A stretch of DNA of 64,000 bases, from NCBI RefSeq assembly GCF_916618895.1, contig NZ_OU745391.1, forward strand, positions 1,364,001-1,428,000, in the 5' to 3' direction. The notes below the pieces were generated by a model. It was given only the letters and a program-made list of their open reading frames with translations, did not search any database and was not told where the DNA came from. This document shows, piece after piece, positions 33,176 to 42,205 of this stretch; the stretch's first letter is position 1; each line of letters opens with the position of its first letter. The position numbers and the translations under genes are program-made. The stretch is from Pseudoclavibacter sp. Marseille-Q3772 (GTDB lineage Bacteria > Actinomycetota > Actinomycetes > Actinomycetales > Microbacteriaceae).

Positions 33176-34482
33176 CCATCGAGCTCACCCCGGAACAGCA
33201 GGCCGTGTTCGACGCCATCGAGCACACCACCGAACACCTCTTCGTCACCGGCCGCGCCGGTACCGGTAAATCCACGCTGCTCAATCACCTCGCGTACCAC
33301 ACCAGCAAACAGTTGGTGATCTGCGCTCCAACCGGTGTCGCCGCGCTCAACGTTGGCGGTCAGACCATCCACTCGCTGTTCAAACTGCCGATTGGCATCA
33401 TCGGCAACCAGGCGCTCGAGCAGCCGCGAGAGGTTAAACGCCTACTCAAACGCATCGACACCCTGGTGATCGACGAAATCTCGATGGTATCGGCCGATCT
33501 GCTGGATGCGATGGATCGGGCACTTCGACAGGCGCGCGGTCGTAGCGCGCAGCCGTTTGGCGGTGTTCAGGTGGTTATGTTCGGCGACCCGTTCCAGCTC
33601 GCCCCGGTGCCGCCGAGCGACCCCACGGAGCGCGCCTGGATCCGCGATAACTACAAGTCCATGTGGTTCTTTGACGCGCGCGTGTGGCGCGAAGCCGAGC
33701 TGCGCATCCACACCCTCAGGGAGATTCACCGGCAGCACGACGATGAGTTCCGCAGCCTGCTCACGGCAGTGCGCTACGGGCATGTGACCGCCGATATGGC
33801 GGCTCGATTGAACGAGGTCGGGGCACGGCCGGCTCCGCGTGATGGCGTGATCACGCTCGCTTCAAAGAACGCCACCGTTTCGCGGATCAATGCCCGCGAA
33901 CTCGAGCGATTGCCCGGCCGAAAGATGACGGCCACGGCAGAAGTGCACGGTGAGTTCGAGGGGGCGCGCACTTTCCCGGCCGAACAGGAGCTGGTGTTAA
34001 AAGAGGGTGCGCAGGTGATGTTCTTGCGCAATGATGCCGATGGCCGATGGGTGAACGGATCCGTGGGCGTGGTATCGCGCATCAACCGCACCGTGTACGT
34101 TGAGGTCGACGGTGAGGAACACGAGGTTGAGCCGATCGTGTGGGAGAAACTCAAGTACAGCTACGACCTCGAGAGCAAAGAGCTTTCGCGCGAAGTCGTC
34201 GGCGAGTTTCATCAATTCCCGCTGCGACTGGCATGGGCAGTAACCATCCATAAATCACAGGGCAAAACCTATGATCGCGCGGTAGTGGACCTCGGCGCGC
34301 GCGCCTTTTCACCGGGACAAACCTACGTGGCCCTCAGCCGCATCCGAACCCTTGAGGGGCTGTACTTGACGCGCCCGTTGCAACCCAACGATATTTTCGT
34401 GGACCAGGATGTGATGCGGTTCATGAACGAGGTCGCGCAGGCGCAGCGGCTGTCAGCACGGCCGGCTAGTGCGGGCGAATAA
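33172..34482 (+). CDS. Pif1-like superfamily 1B DNA helicase
   Basis: A 436-residue ATPase. Walker A is GRAGTGKSTLLNHLA near residue 27, motif II LVIDEISMVSADLLDAM near 98, motif III VVMFGDPFQLAPVPP near 129, and the late motif WAVTIHKSQGKTYDRAVVDLG near 358 with TYVALSRIR. This is the PIF1/RecD2-like family of 5'-3' helicases found in many bacteria. It may act on G-quadruplexes or stalled forks, but no specific role is shown here. It is coupled to the preceding copper gene by a four-base overlap, and its 3' end overlaps the convergent hydrolase gene by 17 bases. Confidence 0.88.
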   Translation: MTIELTPEQQAVFDAIEHTTEHLFVTGRAGTGKSTLLNHLAYHTSKQLVICAPTGVAALNVGGQTIHSLFKLPIGIIGNQALEQPREVKRLLKRIDTLVIDEISMVSADLLDAMDRALRQARGRSAQPFGGVQVVMFGDPFQLAPVPPSDPTERAWIRDNYKSMWFFDARVWREAELRIHTLREIHRQHDDEFRSLLTAVRYGHVTADMAARLNEVGARPAPRDGVITLASKNATVSRINARELERLPGRKMTATAEVHGEFEGARTFPAEQELVLKEGAQVMFLRNDADGRWVNGSVGVVSRINRTVYVEVDGEEHEVEPIVWEKLKYSYDLESKELSREVVGEFHQFPLRLAWAVTIHKSQGKTYDRAVVDLGARAFSPGQTYVALSRIRTLEGLYLTRPLQPNDIFVDQDVMRFMNEVAQAQRLSARPASAGE

Positions 34483-36286
34483 ACGGACGGATCTCGTTCG
34501 CGAGAGCGGCCGAGTCGATGTTGGGAATATCGAGCACTGCAGCCCACGCACCGATATATTCCTCGAAATACCGGTGTGCATGGCCGCCGGGAGTGTTGAT
34601 CGATAGCGGACCGTCGGCGGCGACCTGCCAGAACGTAACCCACGGCCACCATCGCCACGCCGAGGTGACATCGTGCCCGCGCGGTTCGCGCATCCACTGC
34701 GGCTCTCGCCACAACAGCGACCAGTTCCCCCACACCACCGGATCACTTGGGTGCTGCAGGAAGATAAACCGCCGCGTGTCAGCCCAAGGCGCATAGGGTT
34801 CGCCATCAACCGGGCCGTTCAGATCGATCGATCGGTTGGAGAACCGGATGCGGGATCCTTCACCCACGCGCGGGAGAATCTCGAGGGATCCCGGCGCGCG
34901 ACCTTCGGTGAGTTCGCGCCAGATCGGCGCGATCTGCGGGGTGCCGGACCACACGGCGCCATCGAGGCGGTCGGTCATATCCTGGGCGTTCTCGAACACC
35001 GAAAGCGCCCCAAACGCTCCCAGCGACTCACCCGACATAACAACGCGAGGGCGCTGTTCCTCCGGCATGGACTCAACCTCGGCCATCACCTCGCGGTAGA
35101 GCGCCTGTCCGGTCACCTTCGGTGAGTTGCGGTCAACCGCGAGCGCGAGAAAGCTCGTGAGCACCGTGTACTGCAGCGAAACGACGGCGCAATTCCCGCG
35201 GGTGAGGTACTCCAGCGATGACATGCACCAGTCGTTGAGCCAGCCGGTGCCGGTGCCGACCATGATGCAGATCACATCGCGTTCGAAACCACCGGCGCGC
35301 TTGAGCTCGGCTACGGCGCGCTTGGCTGCATCCGGAATCGACACCTGGGCGCGCAGCCCAACGTATGCGCGTACCGGTTCGAGCGCCGGCTCGCGCCAGT
35401 ATGCGGCAATATCCTTGGCGCGCGGGCCGTCGCTGGCGACCGACTTTCCGTGTCGACCGAGGGTGTTGTACGGCTCGAAGGATGCGGGTGAGCCGCTTCG
35501 TTCTGGCTGTTGCGGTGGTACACGTCCCGGCAGCGGACTCAGGTTCTTTGCCATAGCGGCATCGTGGAGGCGCTCCATCAGCTGTTGCCACAGGATTGAC
35601 CGGTTTAGGTAGTAGGTGAGCGCGTAGGTGATGATCGTGCCGGAGAACGGGGCGGCAAGCGCGGGTGCGAATCGGTGGAGGAACTGCCGGGTGCTGTGTG
35701 ATTGCAGGCGCAGGGCGGTAAACCAGACCAGGGCCGCAGTGGCGAATCCGGTGCCGGCGGCCAAGCCGATGGCCTGGGCTCGTGCGGAGGGTTTTGGTAC
35801 ACCGATGCGGTGGGCGATTTCGCGTTGTCTCGGGATCGAGCGCTGTAGGGCGACCAGGGTGCCGATCGACATGGTAATTACCGATCCCCAGCGCCAGTAG
35901 CGGTTGAGCGTAGTGGGGAACGTGGGGGAGTTGTTCAATCGCAGCAGCTTACGAACGGGCGTGCGCAGCAGGCTGCGTACCGTTCTGGCGCCGGAGCCGA
36001 CCGCATAGCCGTACAGCTGTGAGAACGCCACGCTGCCAGCGGTCATCCACCAGGTGCGCGGCAGGAAGCTCGGGCCGAGTGCGATCCAGGATGCGATATT
36101 CGCGCCGACTGCGCCCCACCAGTTCGGCATAAAGCGTTCGATGAGGGTGGTTCGCTCGAGCCGTGGTGTCGGCGAGAAGCCGTCGCGCTGCTGACGGCGT
36201 TGTTCAGCGCGGATGCGGACCAGTCGTTGTGAGGTCCGTCGCTGCTGCCGCTCGAATCTACGGCGCAGGCGACGGAAGGGATGCAT
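34466..36286 (-). CDS. Membrane-anchored alpha/beta-hydrolase
   Basis: A 606-residue protein. The basic N-terminus (about 50 residues, many R and Q) is followed by several hydrophobic helices up to about residue 235, then a large soluble domain. The nucleophile elbow GESLG is near 425 in PRVVMSGESLGAFGA. A C-terminal histidine near NTPGGHAHR is a candidate catalytic residue. The layout matches the actinobacterial Abhydrolase_9 family. Substrate unknown; it may act on lipids at the membrane. The start ATG at 36286 has no clear alternative. Confidence 0.8.
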   Translation of the reverse strand: MHPFRRLRRRFERQQRRTSQRLVRIRAEQRRQQRDGFSPTPRLERTTLIERFMPNWWGAVGANIASWIALGPSFLPRTWWMTAGSVAFSQLYGYAVGSGARTVRSLLRTPVRKLLRLNNSPTFPTTLNRYWRWGSVITMSIGTLVALQRSIPRQREIAHRIGVPKPSARAQAIGLAAGTGFATAALVWFTALRLQSHSTRQFLHRFAPALAAPFSGTIITYALTYYLNRSILWQQLMERLHDAAMAKNLSPLPGRVPPQQPERSGSPASFEPYNTLGRHGKSVASDGPRAKDIAAYWREPALEPVRAYVGLRAQVSIPDAAKRAVAELKRAGGFERDVICIMVGTGTGWLNDWCMSSLEYLTRGNCAVVSLQYTVLTSFLALAVDRNSPKVTGQALYREVMAEVESMPEEQRPRVVMSGESLGAFGALSVFENAQDMTDRLDGAVWSGTPQIAPIWRELTEGRAPGSLEILPRVGEGSRIRFSNRSIDLNGPVDGEPYAPWADTRRFIFLQHPSDPVVWGNWSLLWREPQWMREPRGHDVTSAWRWWPWVTFWQVAADGPLSINTPGGHAHRYFEEYIGAWAAVLDIPNIDSAALANEIRPFIRPH

Positions 36287-36359
36287 GCGCCCATTATGAC
36301 GTAGTCGGATGTCTTGCAGGCACCGGCGGGGCGGTTGGGTGTGTGCTGCGCGCGGGCGA

Positions 36360-36755
36360 GTGACGGTGAACGATGCAGTTCAGGTCGCCTCGATCAACAC
36401 TCGTAACGAAGCACGTGACGAACACCTGCGCAGCGGTGATTTCTTTGCGGCAGATGAGCACCCGCAGATCACGTTCACCTCGACCGCCGTCGAAGGCGAA
36501 GGTGAGCAGCTTCGGGTAGCCGGAGACTTCACTATGCGAGGCGTCACCAAGCCGGTAACGTTCGACGTTGAAATCGGCGGTGTGCTCCCGGACAACGGTT
36601 ACGGACAGCAGGTACTCGGCTTCGAAGCCACTACCACCATCAACCGCAAGGACTTCGGTGTGAGCTTCAATGTGGCAACTGAAGCCGGCGGCCTCACCCT
36701 TGGTGAAGACATCAAGATCATCATCGAAGGTGAAGCAACCCAGGCTGTGGCCTAG
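36360..36755 (+). pseudogene. YceI-family gene lacking its 5' part
   Basis: About 131 codons from GTG at 36360. The C-terminal two thirds of a YceI lipocalin-like protein are intact: VASINTRNEARDEHLRSGDFF, VAGDFTMRGVTKPVTFDVEIGG and GFEATTTINRKDFGVSF. Normal YceI proteins carry about 45 more N-terminal residues with the D-x-x-H-S and ARH segments that form the first strands of the barrel. These are absent in all frames of the 73 bp up to the divergent hydrolase gene. It therefore looks like a deletion remnant; a short expressed form cannot be excluded. Confidence 0.65.
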
Positions 36756-36769
36756 CAGTACTCGACGCG

Positions 36770-36812
36770 GTGACTGTGCGCAGCGCGAGCACCAAGCGCC
36801 CCGCACAGTCAC
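36770..36812 (+). terminator. Hairpin between the YceI remnant and dcd
   Basis: GTGACTGTGCG (36770-36780) and CGCACAGTCAC (36802-36812) form a perfect 11-bp stem with a 21-nt loop, located 14 bases after the YceI stop. Confidence 0.6.
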
Positions 36813-36849
36813 ACCGCGCACACCCCGGTGCGAGCGCTAGTGTGGATGC

Positions 36850-37455
36850 ATGCTGTTGAGCGATCGCGATATTCGAGCCGGTATCGACTCGGGCCGCATC
36901 GGCCTGGATCCGTGGACACCAGAGATGGTGCAGCCGGCCAGTGTGGACGTGCGGCTGGACCGCTACTTTCGACTCTTCGACAATCACCGGTATCCATCGA
37001 TTGATCCTGCGCAGGATCAGCCTGAACTCACCCGGCTGGTTGAAGTGCCCGCCGAGCAACCCTTCATCCTGCACCCCGGCGAGTTTGTACTCGCATCCAC
37101 ATTTGAGCAGGTTCAGCTCGCAGATGATGTTGCCGCACGACTCGAAGGTAAGAGCTCGCTCGGTCGACTCGGTTTGCTCACGCACTCGACGGCCGGGTTC
37201 ATTGACCCCGGATTTCAGGGCCACGTCACCCTCGAACTATCGAATGTGGCGACGCTGCCGATCAAACTGTGGCCGGGCATGAAAATTGGCCAGCTGTGCT
37301 TCTTCCAACTCTCTTCGGCTGCCGAAATTCCCTACGGCTCGAAGCAGTATCAATCGCGCTACTTTGGCCAGCGCGGACCGACCGCATCCCGCTCCTTCCA
37401 CAACTTCTCAATCACGGACGTGCGCAGCACCGATGCGGGGAGTCGCGGTAACTAG
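36850..37455 (+). CDS. dcd: dCTP deaminase (possibly bifunctional)
   Basis: A 201-residue trimeric dUTPase-fold enzyme. [15 protein letters not shown] starts it; [32 protein letters not shown] near residue 97 bears the catalytic glutamate-containing loops ([17 protein letters not shown]). It converts dCTP toward dUMP supply for thymidylate synthesis. Actinobacterial Dcd can deaminate and hydrolyse in one protein, and the SR(Y/F)[11 protein letters not shown]-terminal region resembles that type. Confidence 0.95.
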   Translation: MLLSDRDIRAGIDSGRIGLDPWTPEMVQPASVDVRLDRYFRLFDNHRYPSIDPAQDQPELTRLVEVPAEQPFILHPGEFVLASTFEQVQLADDVAARLEGKSSLGRLGLLTHSTAGFIDPGFQGHVTLELSNVATLPIKLWPGMKIGQLCFFQLSSAAEIPYGSKQYQSRYFGQRGPTASRSFHNFSITDVRSTDAGSRGN

Positions 37456-37499
37456 CCGTGTAATGACGCGACACACGCGGCGATGACGACCTGGCGAGT

Positions 37500-38558
37500 A
37501 TGGACCGAATGACCATCGACAGCGCGCCCCTGCACCGGGCCCGCAGGCTCGTCGCCCGCAGGGGCGGCCCGACGCTTTTTCTCGTGCGATTCCGGGGCGA
37601 AACCATCGTGGACGATCGGCACGGTGTTGGTGAACACGCGCTGTTCTGGCCGTACTCCACCTCGAAGCTGTGGATCGCGACCCTCGTATGGGTGTTGTAT
37701 AACGACGGCGTAATCGATCTTGATGCACCGGTCGCGAACTACTGGCCCGCGTTCGGCCGTGCCGGCAAACACAGCATCACCGTTCGCGAGGTGTTGCACC
37801 ACCGCTCAGGGCTGCCCCGTGTTGGTAACACCCTCAGTGAAGTAGCTGCCATGACTGACTGGGATCGATCCATCAGCCGTATCGCCGCAGCAACACCGAA
37901 ACCGGGCCGACTCGCAAGGCCGCAGTACGAGTGGCTCGCCTGGGGGTTCATCCTTGCCCAAGTTGTTACCGGGGCCTCGGGAGACTCGTTCGCGAGTGCA
38001 CTCCACACTCGAATCTGCCAACGCCTAGGGGCACACAGTACGGCGCAGCTGCGAGCAAGCGACGCATGGCGTCGAGTGCCGTTTCGCGGTACTGACCCGA
38101 CCACGGCAGTCGTGGCGGCGGTGCTGAACCGACCCTCGACCGTGGCAGCATGCATCCCCGCCGGAGGTATCTGGTCGGCCGCTACCGACCTGGCTGACCT
38201 ACTCGATGCGCTCGCGTACCAGCCGCAGCAACTGGATATGCCGCAGGATGTCCTAGTCCGGATGAGTATCCCAAGCAATGACGGCGAGTTCGATCGCTAC
38301 TCGGGGTCGAAGGTTTGGTGGGGACAGGGCGTGCAGCTTGGGCACTCGGCGTCAGCCATGATGGCCGCGTCCTCCTTCGGTCGCCGGTCAACGGCGAACA
38401 CAATCGGACACAACGGGTCGAATGTTTCAATGGCCTGGCATGACCGAGATCGAGACCTGACCTTCATCCACCTGTCTGCGCGCATCCAACCGTTCCCCTG
38501 CAACCGGCGGTACCTCATGTCGGTTGCGGATGCAGTGCTCGAGGCGGTCGGGATGTGA
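37500..38558 (+). CDS. Beta-lactamase-family serine hydrolase
   Basis: A 352-residue class C beta-lactamase/esterase-like protein. The catalytic SxxK appears as STSKLW near residue 59, the tyrosine motif region is PQYEWLAWG near 143, and VLHHRSGLPR is a family segment. A late GHNGSN may stand for the KTG triad. No signal peptide is seen, so it is probably a cytoplasmic esterase or peptidase rather than a resistance enzyme. ATG at 37500 and 37509 are both possible starts. Confidence 0.8.
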   Translation: MDRMTIDSAPLHRARRLVARRGGPTLFLVRFRGETIVDDRHGVGEHALFWPYSTSKLWIATLVWVLYNDGVIDLDAPVANYWPAFGRAGKHSITVREVLHHRSGLPRVGNTLSEVAAMTDWDRSISRIAAATPKPGRLARPQYEWLAWGFILAQVVTGASGDSFASALHTRICQRLGAHSTAQLRASDAWRRVPFRGTDPTTAVVAAVLNRPSTVAACIPAGGIWSAATDLADLLDALAYQPQQLDMPQDVLVRMSIPSNDGEFDRYSGSKVWWGQGVQLGHSASAMMAASSFGRRSTANTIGHNGSNVSMAWHDRDRDLTFIHLSARIQPFPCNRRYLMSVADAVLEAVGM

Positions 38559-38656
38559 GTACGTCCGGTAGGTGTACTGTTGTGCGGGTGCTGGGTGGGC
38601 AACGCGCCGCCACGGTCAGTGCCTAGAATTGGTGAGTACTCCGCGAAAGGAATCCC

Positions 38657-39784
38657 GTGCCTCACCGCAAGGCTGAACCCGATCGACCGCAGCGCATCGA
38701 GCACCGTCCCGACCCATCACCGGCAGATATTCGCCGTTGGCGTCGCTATCTCGCTGACGAACGGGCCGAAGCCGAAACGTATCGCACGCTGGCAAAGAAA
38801 CGGCAGGGTGAAGAACGCGAGGTGCTGCTCGCGCTCGCGGAGGCCGAGGGGCGACATGAACAGCACTGGCTCGACAAGCTCGGTCCCGAGCACGCGGCGA
38901 AGCGGGTGCGACCAAGTTTCGGAACCCGCCTCTTTGGTGTGTTCGCCCGTCACTTTGGTTCGGTGTTCGCGCTGGCAATGATGCAGAACGCCGAGGCCCG
39001 CTCGCCGTATTCGACCGACCCCGACGCCACCGACCAGATGGAAGCGGATGAGGCCGTACACGCCGAAGTCGTGCGCTCGCTCGCATCCCGCTCCCGTGCG
39101 CGGATGAGTGGTGCCTTTCGCGCGGCGGTGTTTGGCGCAAATGACGGTCTCGTCTCAAACCTCGCGCTGGTGCTGGGCGTCGGCGCGACCGGTGTCGGCG
39201 GTGGTGTGGTGTTAGCCACTGGTATCGCCGGTTTGCTGGCCGGTGCGCTATCGATGGCGGCCGGTGAGTACGTGTCGGTATCGAGTCAATGCGAACTGCT
39301 CGATGCATCCACCCCAAACCCCGAAACTGCCCGGAAACTTCCAGCGCTTGATGTCAACGCAAACGAGTTGGCGCTGGTGTATCGCGCTCGCGGTATGGAT
39401 GCGAACGAAGCGGCGGAGCGCGCCGACGAGGCGCTGCAGTTGCAGCGCGGGTTCACCACCGGTCAGCTTTCACCAGTGGTCGAGGCGGATGCGAGAGAAG
39501 AGCTCGGCACGCCCGTGTCGGCAGCAATATCGAGTTTCTTGTGTTTTGCCGTGGGTGCGCTCTTCCCGGTACTGCCGTGGGTATTCGGGATGACGGGTAT
39601 GCCGGCGGTGGTGGCCGCCGCGATTATCGTCGGGGCTGCGCTGTTGTTCACGGGTGGTGTTGTCGGAGTGCTCTCTGGCTCTACCCCGTGGAAGCGCGCG
39701 TTGCGACAACTCCTGATCGGGTACGGTGCCGCGACAGTGACTTATCTATTGGGCTTGGCGTTCGGCGGCGTAGTCGCCGGCTGA
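38657..39784 (+). CDS. VIT1/CCC1 transporter with ferritin-like N-terminal domain
   Basis: A 375-residue protein starting with GTG after GAAAGGAA. Residues 30-150 are a rubrerythrin-like helical bundle with metal-binding Glu/His pairs (LADERAEAETYR; AEAEGRHEQHW; EADEAVHAEVV). Residues 155-375 form the VIT1/CCC1 membrane domain with GANDGLVSNLALVLGV and SMAAGEYVSVSSQ. The fusion is a known iron/manganese exporter type. It may limit cytoplasmic Fe2+ or Mn2+. Monocistronic. Confidence 0.9.
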   Translation: MPHRKAEPDRPQRIEHRPDPSPADIRRWRRYLADERAEAETYRTLAKKRQGEEREVLLALAEAEGRHEQHWLDKLGPEHAAKRVRPSFGTRLFGVFARHFGSVFALAMMQNAEARSPYSTDPDATDQMEADEAVHAEVVRSLASRSRARMSGAFRAAVFGANDGLVSNLALVLGVGATGVGGGVVLATGIAGLLAGALSMAAGEYVSVSSQCELLDASTPNPETARKLPALDVNANELALVYRARGMDANEAAERADEALQLQRGFTTGQLSPVVEADAREELGTPVSAAISSFLCFAVGALFPVLPWVFGMTGMPAVVAAAIIVGAALLFTGGVVGVLSGSTPWKRALRQLLIGYGAATVTYLLGLAFGGVVAG

Positions 39785-39830
39785 TCGTAACTGTTCGATG
39801 GTGATTACATCGAGTCGGTAGCCTCTGCCT

Positions 39831-40475
39831 ATGCCCATTCCAGAGTTTATTGTCGAGCTGCGTAAGCACATTGGCCATATGCCGCTGTGGCTGGTCGGTT
39901 GTACGGCAGTGGTGGTGCGCCCGCACGGAGCGGATGCGGGGACGCAGCAGGATGCGGCGACAGCCTGCGCTCAGGTGCGCACGGCCGGTGATCCATCAGC
40001 GCCCCGGGTTGGGCTCGGCACGGTCACGGCGCAGGTGTGGCGTGCCGGTGACGGTACCGAAGATGTGCTGTTGGTTCGGCGTGCCGATGACGGTTTGTGG
40101 GCGCCGGTAACCGGCGTAGTTGACCCGGGCGAACATCCCGCCATTGCTGCGGTCCGTGAAACGCGCGAGGAGGCACGGGTGGATGCGGTGATTGAGCGGC
40201 TCGCGCAGGTACATGTCACGGATGAGGTGACACATGCGAACGGTGATGTCGCTCAATACACGGGGCTGGTGTTTCGCTGCCGGGCTGTCGGTGGCGAAGT
40301 TGGCGTCGGCGATGATGAATCAATCGATGCACGCTGGTGGCGTGCGGATGCGCTTCCACCGATGCGACAGGTGCACCGGGATGCGATCGTGGCGGCGCTA
40401 GGAAGCGACCCGCTCGCCGAACTGCGCGTGGGCGATGAGGTGATTCCGGTGGTGGCTCCGGACGGTACACGATGA
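39831..40475 (+). CDS. NUDIX hydrolase
   Basis: A 214-residue protein. A NUDIX box is visible as G-VVDPGE-HPAIAAVRETREEA near residues 98-120, with the glutamates that bind Mg2+. The N-terminal 60 residues, including PLWLVGCTAVVVRP, form a preceding beta sheet, split by a divergent alanine-rich insertion. It hydrolyses a nucleoside diphosphate derivative; the substrate is unknown. It overlaps the next gene by four bases. Confidence 0.88.
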   Translation: MPIPEFIVELRKHIGHMPLWLVGCTAVVVRPHGADAGTQQDAATACAQVRTAGDPSAPRVGLGTVTAQVWRAGDGTEDVLLVRRADDGLWAPVTGVVDPGEHPAIAAVRETREEARVDAVIERLAQVHVTDEVTHANGDVAQYTGLVFRCRAVGGEVGVGDDESIDARWWRADALPPMRQVHRDAIVAALGSDPLAELRVGDEVIPVVAPDGTR

Positions 40476-41296
40476 ATCGCACACTTGCGGGCTTAGACGA
40501 GGATGCCTGGCAGCGCATCTCGGTGTGGCCGCTGAGCATTGCCGGCCTGACGTTCCTAGTGACCTACTCGTTGGGTGTGTTCTTCCCCGGGCATTCCATG
40601 CGGGAGTTTACCAATGTGGTGGAAGGCGGCGTATGGACCATCTTTTTGCTCGATTACCTCGCCTGTCTCTATCTGGCATCGAATCGCTGGCGTTGGTTTT
40701 ACCGACATTTACCAATGCTGTTCATCGTGGTACTGCCGGCGCTGCATCCGTTGCGGATGCTGTGGAGCGTTTCGGTGTTCACCGCGATGCACCGTGTGAC
40801 GAGTGCCGTGTTGCGAGAACGAATGCTGTTCATGGTGATTGCCGCAAGCGCGCTATTCGTCTACCTGTCGTCACTGGCCGTGTGGGAACTTGAGCGGGAG
40901 CATCCTGATAGCAAGATTGTGTCGTATGGTGATGCAGTTTGGTGGTCCGTGATGACCATTACAACCGTAGGTTATGGCGATATTGTTCCGGTCACGTCTT
41001 CGGCCCGAACAATTGGTGTGGTGTTGATGCTTGCCGGGGTCGCTTCGGCGGGATGTATTACCGCGATTTTGGCCTCGTGGCTGATCGAGATGGCGGCGAG
41101 CCAGAACAGTCGTCGCGCAGTCTTGGAGGAACAGCTTGCGTCCTTGAATACGGAGGTACGAGCGCTACGCGAAGACTTGGCGGTGATGCACGCTGAACGC
41201 AATGAAGTGGGCGAAACTCACCGTACTCGAACCACTGATCCACGCGGGTGTGGGGATGCCACACCTGACACCTACACACCACCGGCAGGCGGATGA
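40472..41296 (+). CDS. Potassium channel, voltage-gated-like
   Basis: A 274-residue ion channel. About six hydrophobic segments: four at the N-terminus, including one with arginines (HPLRMLWSVSVFTAMHRVTSAVLRER), then the pore with selectivity filter TTVGYGD near residue 170, then S6. A coiled-coil C-terminus (LEEQLASLNTEVRALREDLAV) probably tetramerises it. The fourth segment has few regular positive charges, so voltage gating is uncertain. It overlaps the NUDIX gene (ATGA). Confidence 0.9.
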   Translation: MNRTLAGLDEDAWQRISVWPLSIAGLTFLVTYSLGVFFPGHSMREFTNVVEGGVWTIFLLDYLACLYLASNRWRWFYRHLPMLFIVVLPALHPLRMLWSVSVFTAMHRVTSAVLRERMLFMVIAASALFVYLSSLAVWELEREHPDSKIVSYGDAVWWSVMTITTVGYGDIVPVTSSARTIGVVLMLAGVASAGCITAILASWLIEMAASQNSRRAVLEEQLASLNTEVRALREDLAVMHAERNEVGETHRTRTTDPRGCGDATPDTYTPPAGG

Positions 41297-41297
41297 A

Positions 41298-42179
41298 CTA
41301 CTGCTCGCTGTCGGGAGCGCCCACGACGAGCTGTCCCGATTGTGAGCCCTGGGTCACGGTCACGGTCTGGGTGCCGCCCGCGTATTCAAACTCACACTGG
41401 AAAGAATCGCCCTGCTCTACGCGAATCCAGTTCGGGCAGTCGACGGATGTGAGGTCGCTGAATCCGTACTCGTCTCGCAGCACCTGAGCCACCGAGTCCT
41501 CCACGGCCTTATTGTCAAAGGCGTTGAAATTGGTTGCGGCCGCGTATCCCGCAAACGCGCCACCGATGATGCCAAGTGGCAGCAGAATCGAGAGCACAAC
41601 GATAGCCGCCCGCCCACCGCGACGCTTACGCTGCTTGCGTGATTGCGTGGCGGTACTCTGCGGGGCCGGGTATTCAGCCGGATAGGTGGCACTTGCGGGG
41701 TACGGACTCTGCCCGGTAGCTGCGGGATAAGCGCGAGTGTTGCCTGCGCGGGCACTCGAGCTTTGGGCTGACCAGTCAGGAGTGCGTCCGGCGGTAGTCG
41801 ATGTCGCAGGGGTCACCGTTGACGGGTTGGCCGCGGGCACGCGGGCCGCCGGGTTCGGTGACGGCACACCGGGTACGCGATTGGCTTGGGCGGGCTGCTG
41901 CGCAGACCGAGGTGGGCTCGGCTGATTACCCGGTGTCTGCGGGCGGGCCGGCTGATTCGGAGGCAGCGCTTGCGTCGGGGGGTGAAAGCGAGACTGGGGA
42001 GGCTGTGCACCGGCACGGCTACCCGATTGCTGCGGGGTGGCCGGATGCGGTTGGTTCGACGGTTGCGCCGCTGGATGCGGCTGGTTTGCCTGCGGGCCGA
42101 CCCTTGGAACGCCGTAGCGATCGGTTTGCGAGGGAGGGCGCTGCTCGCCGTGCTGATTGTTGGGAGGCAATTGCGACAT
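41298..42179 (-). CDS. Proline-rich membrane protein with DUF4333 domain
   Basis: A 293-residue protein from ATG at 42179; the two preceding codons are optional. Residues 1-190 are disordered and rich in P, Q, A, S and N. A basic patch (RKQRKRRGGR) precedes one helix (AAIVVLSILLPLGIIGGAFAGYAA). The extracellular C-terminus of about 70 residues is DUF4333-like, with paired cysteines at VDCPNW and FQCEFEY forming a probable disulfide. Such domains are common in actinobacterial envelope proteins of unknown role. Stop codons of this gene and the channel gene are adjacent (convergent). Confidence 0.8.
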   Translation of the reverse strand: MSQLPPNNQHGEQRPPSQTDRYGVPRVGPQANQPHPAAQPSNQPHPATPQQSGSRAGAQPPQSRFHPPTQALPPNQPARPQTPGNQPSPPRSAQQPAQANRVPGVPSPNPAARVPAANPSTVTPATSTTAGRTPDWSAQSSSARAGNTRAYPAATGQSPYPASATYPAEYPAPQSTATQSRKQRKRRGGRAAIVVLSILLPLGIIGGAFAGYAAATNFNAFDNKAVEDSVAQVLRDEYGFSDLTSVDCPNWIRVEQGDSFQCEFEYAGGTQTVTVTQGSQSGQLVVGAPDSEQ

Positions 42180-42205
42180 GAACAATCCTGTCCTTCAACG
42201 CGCCG

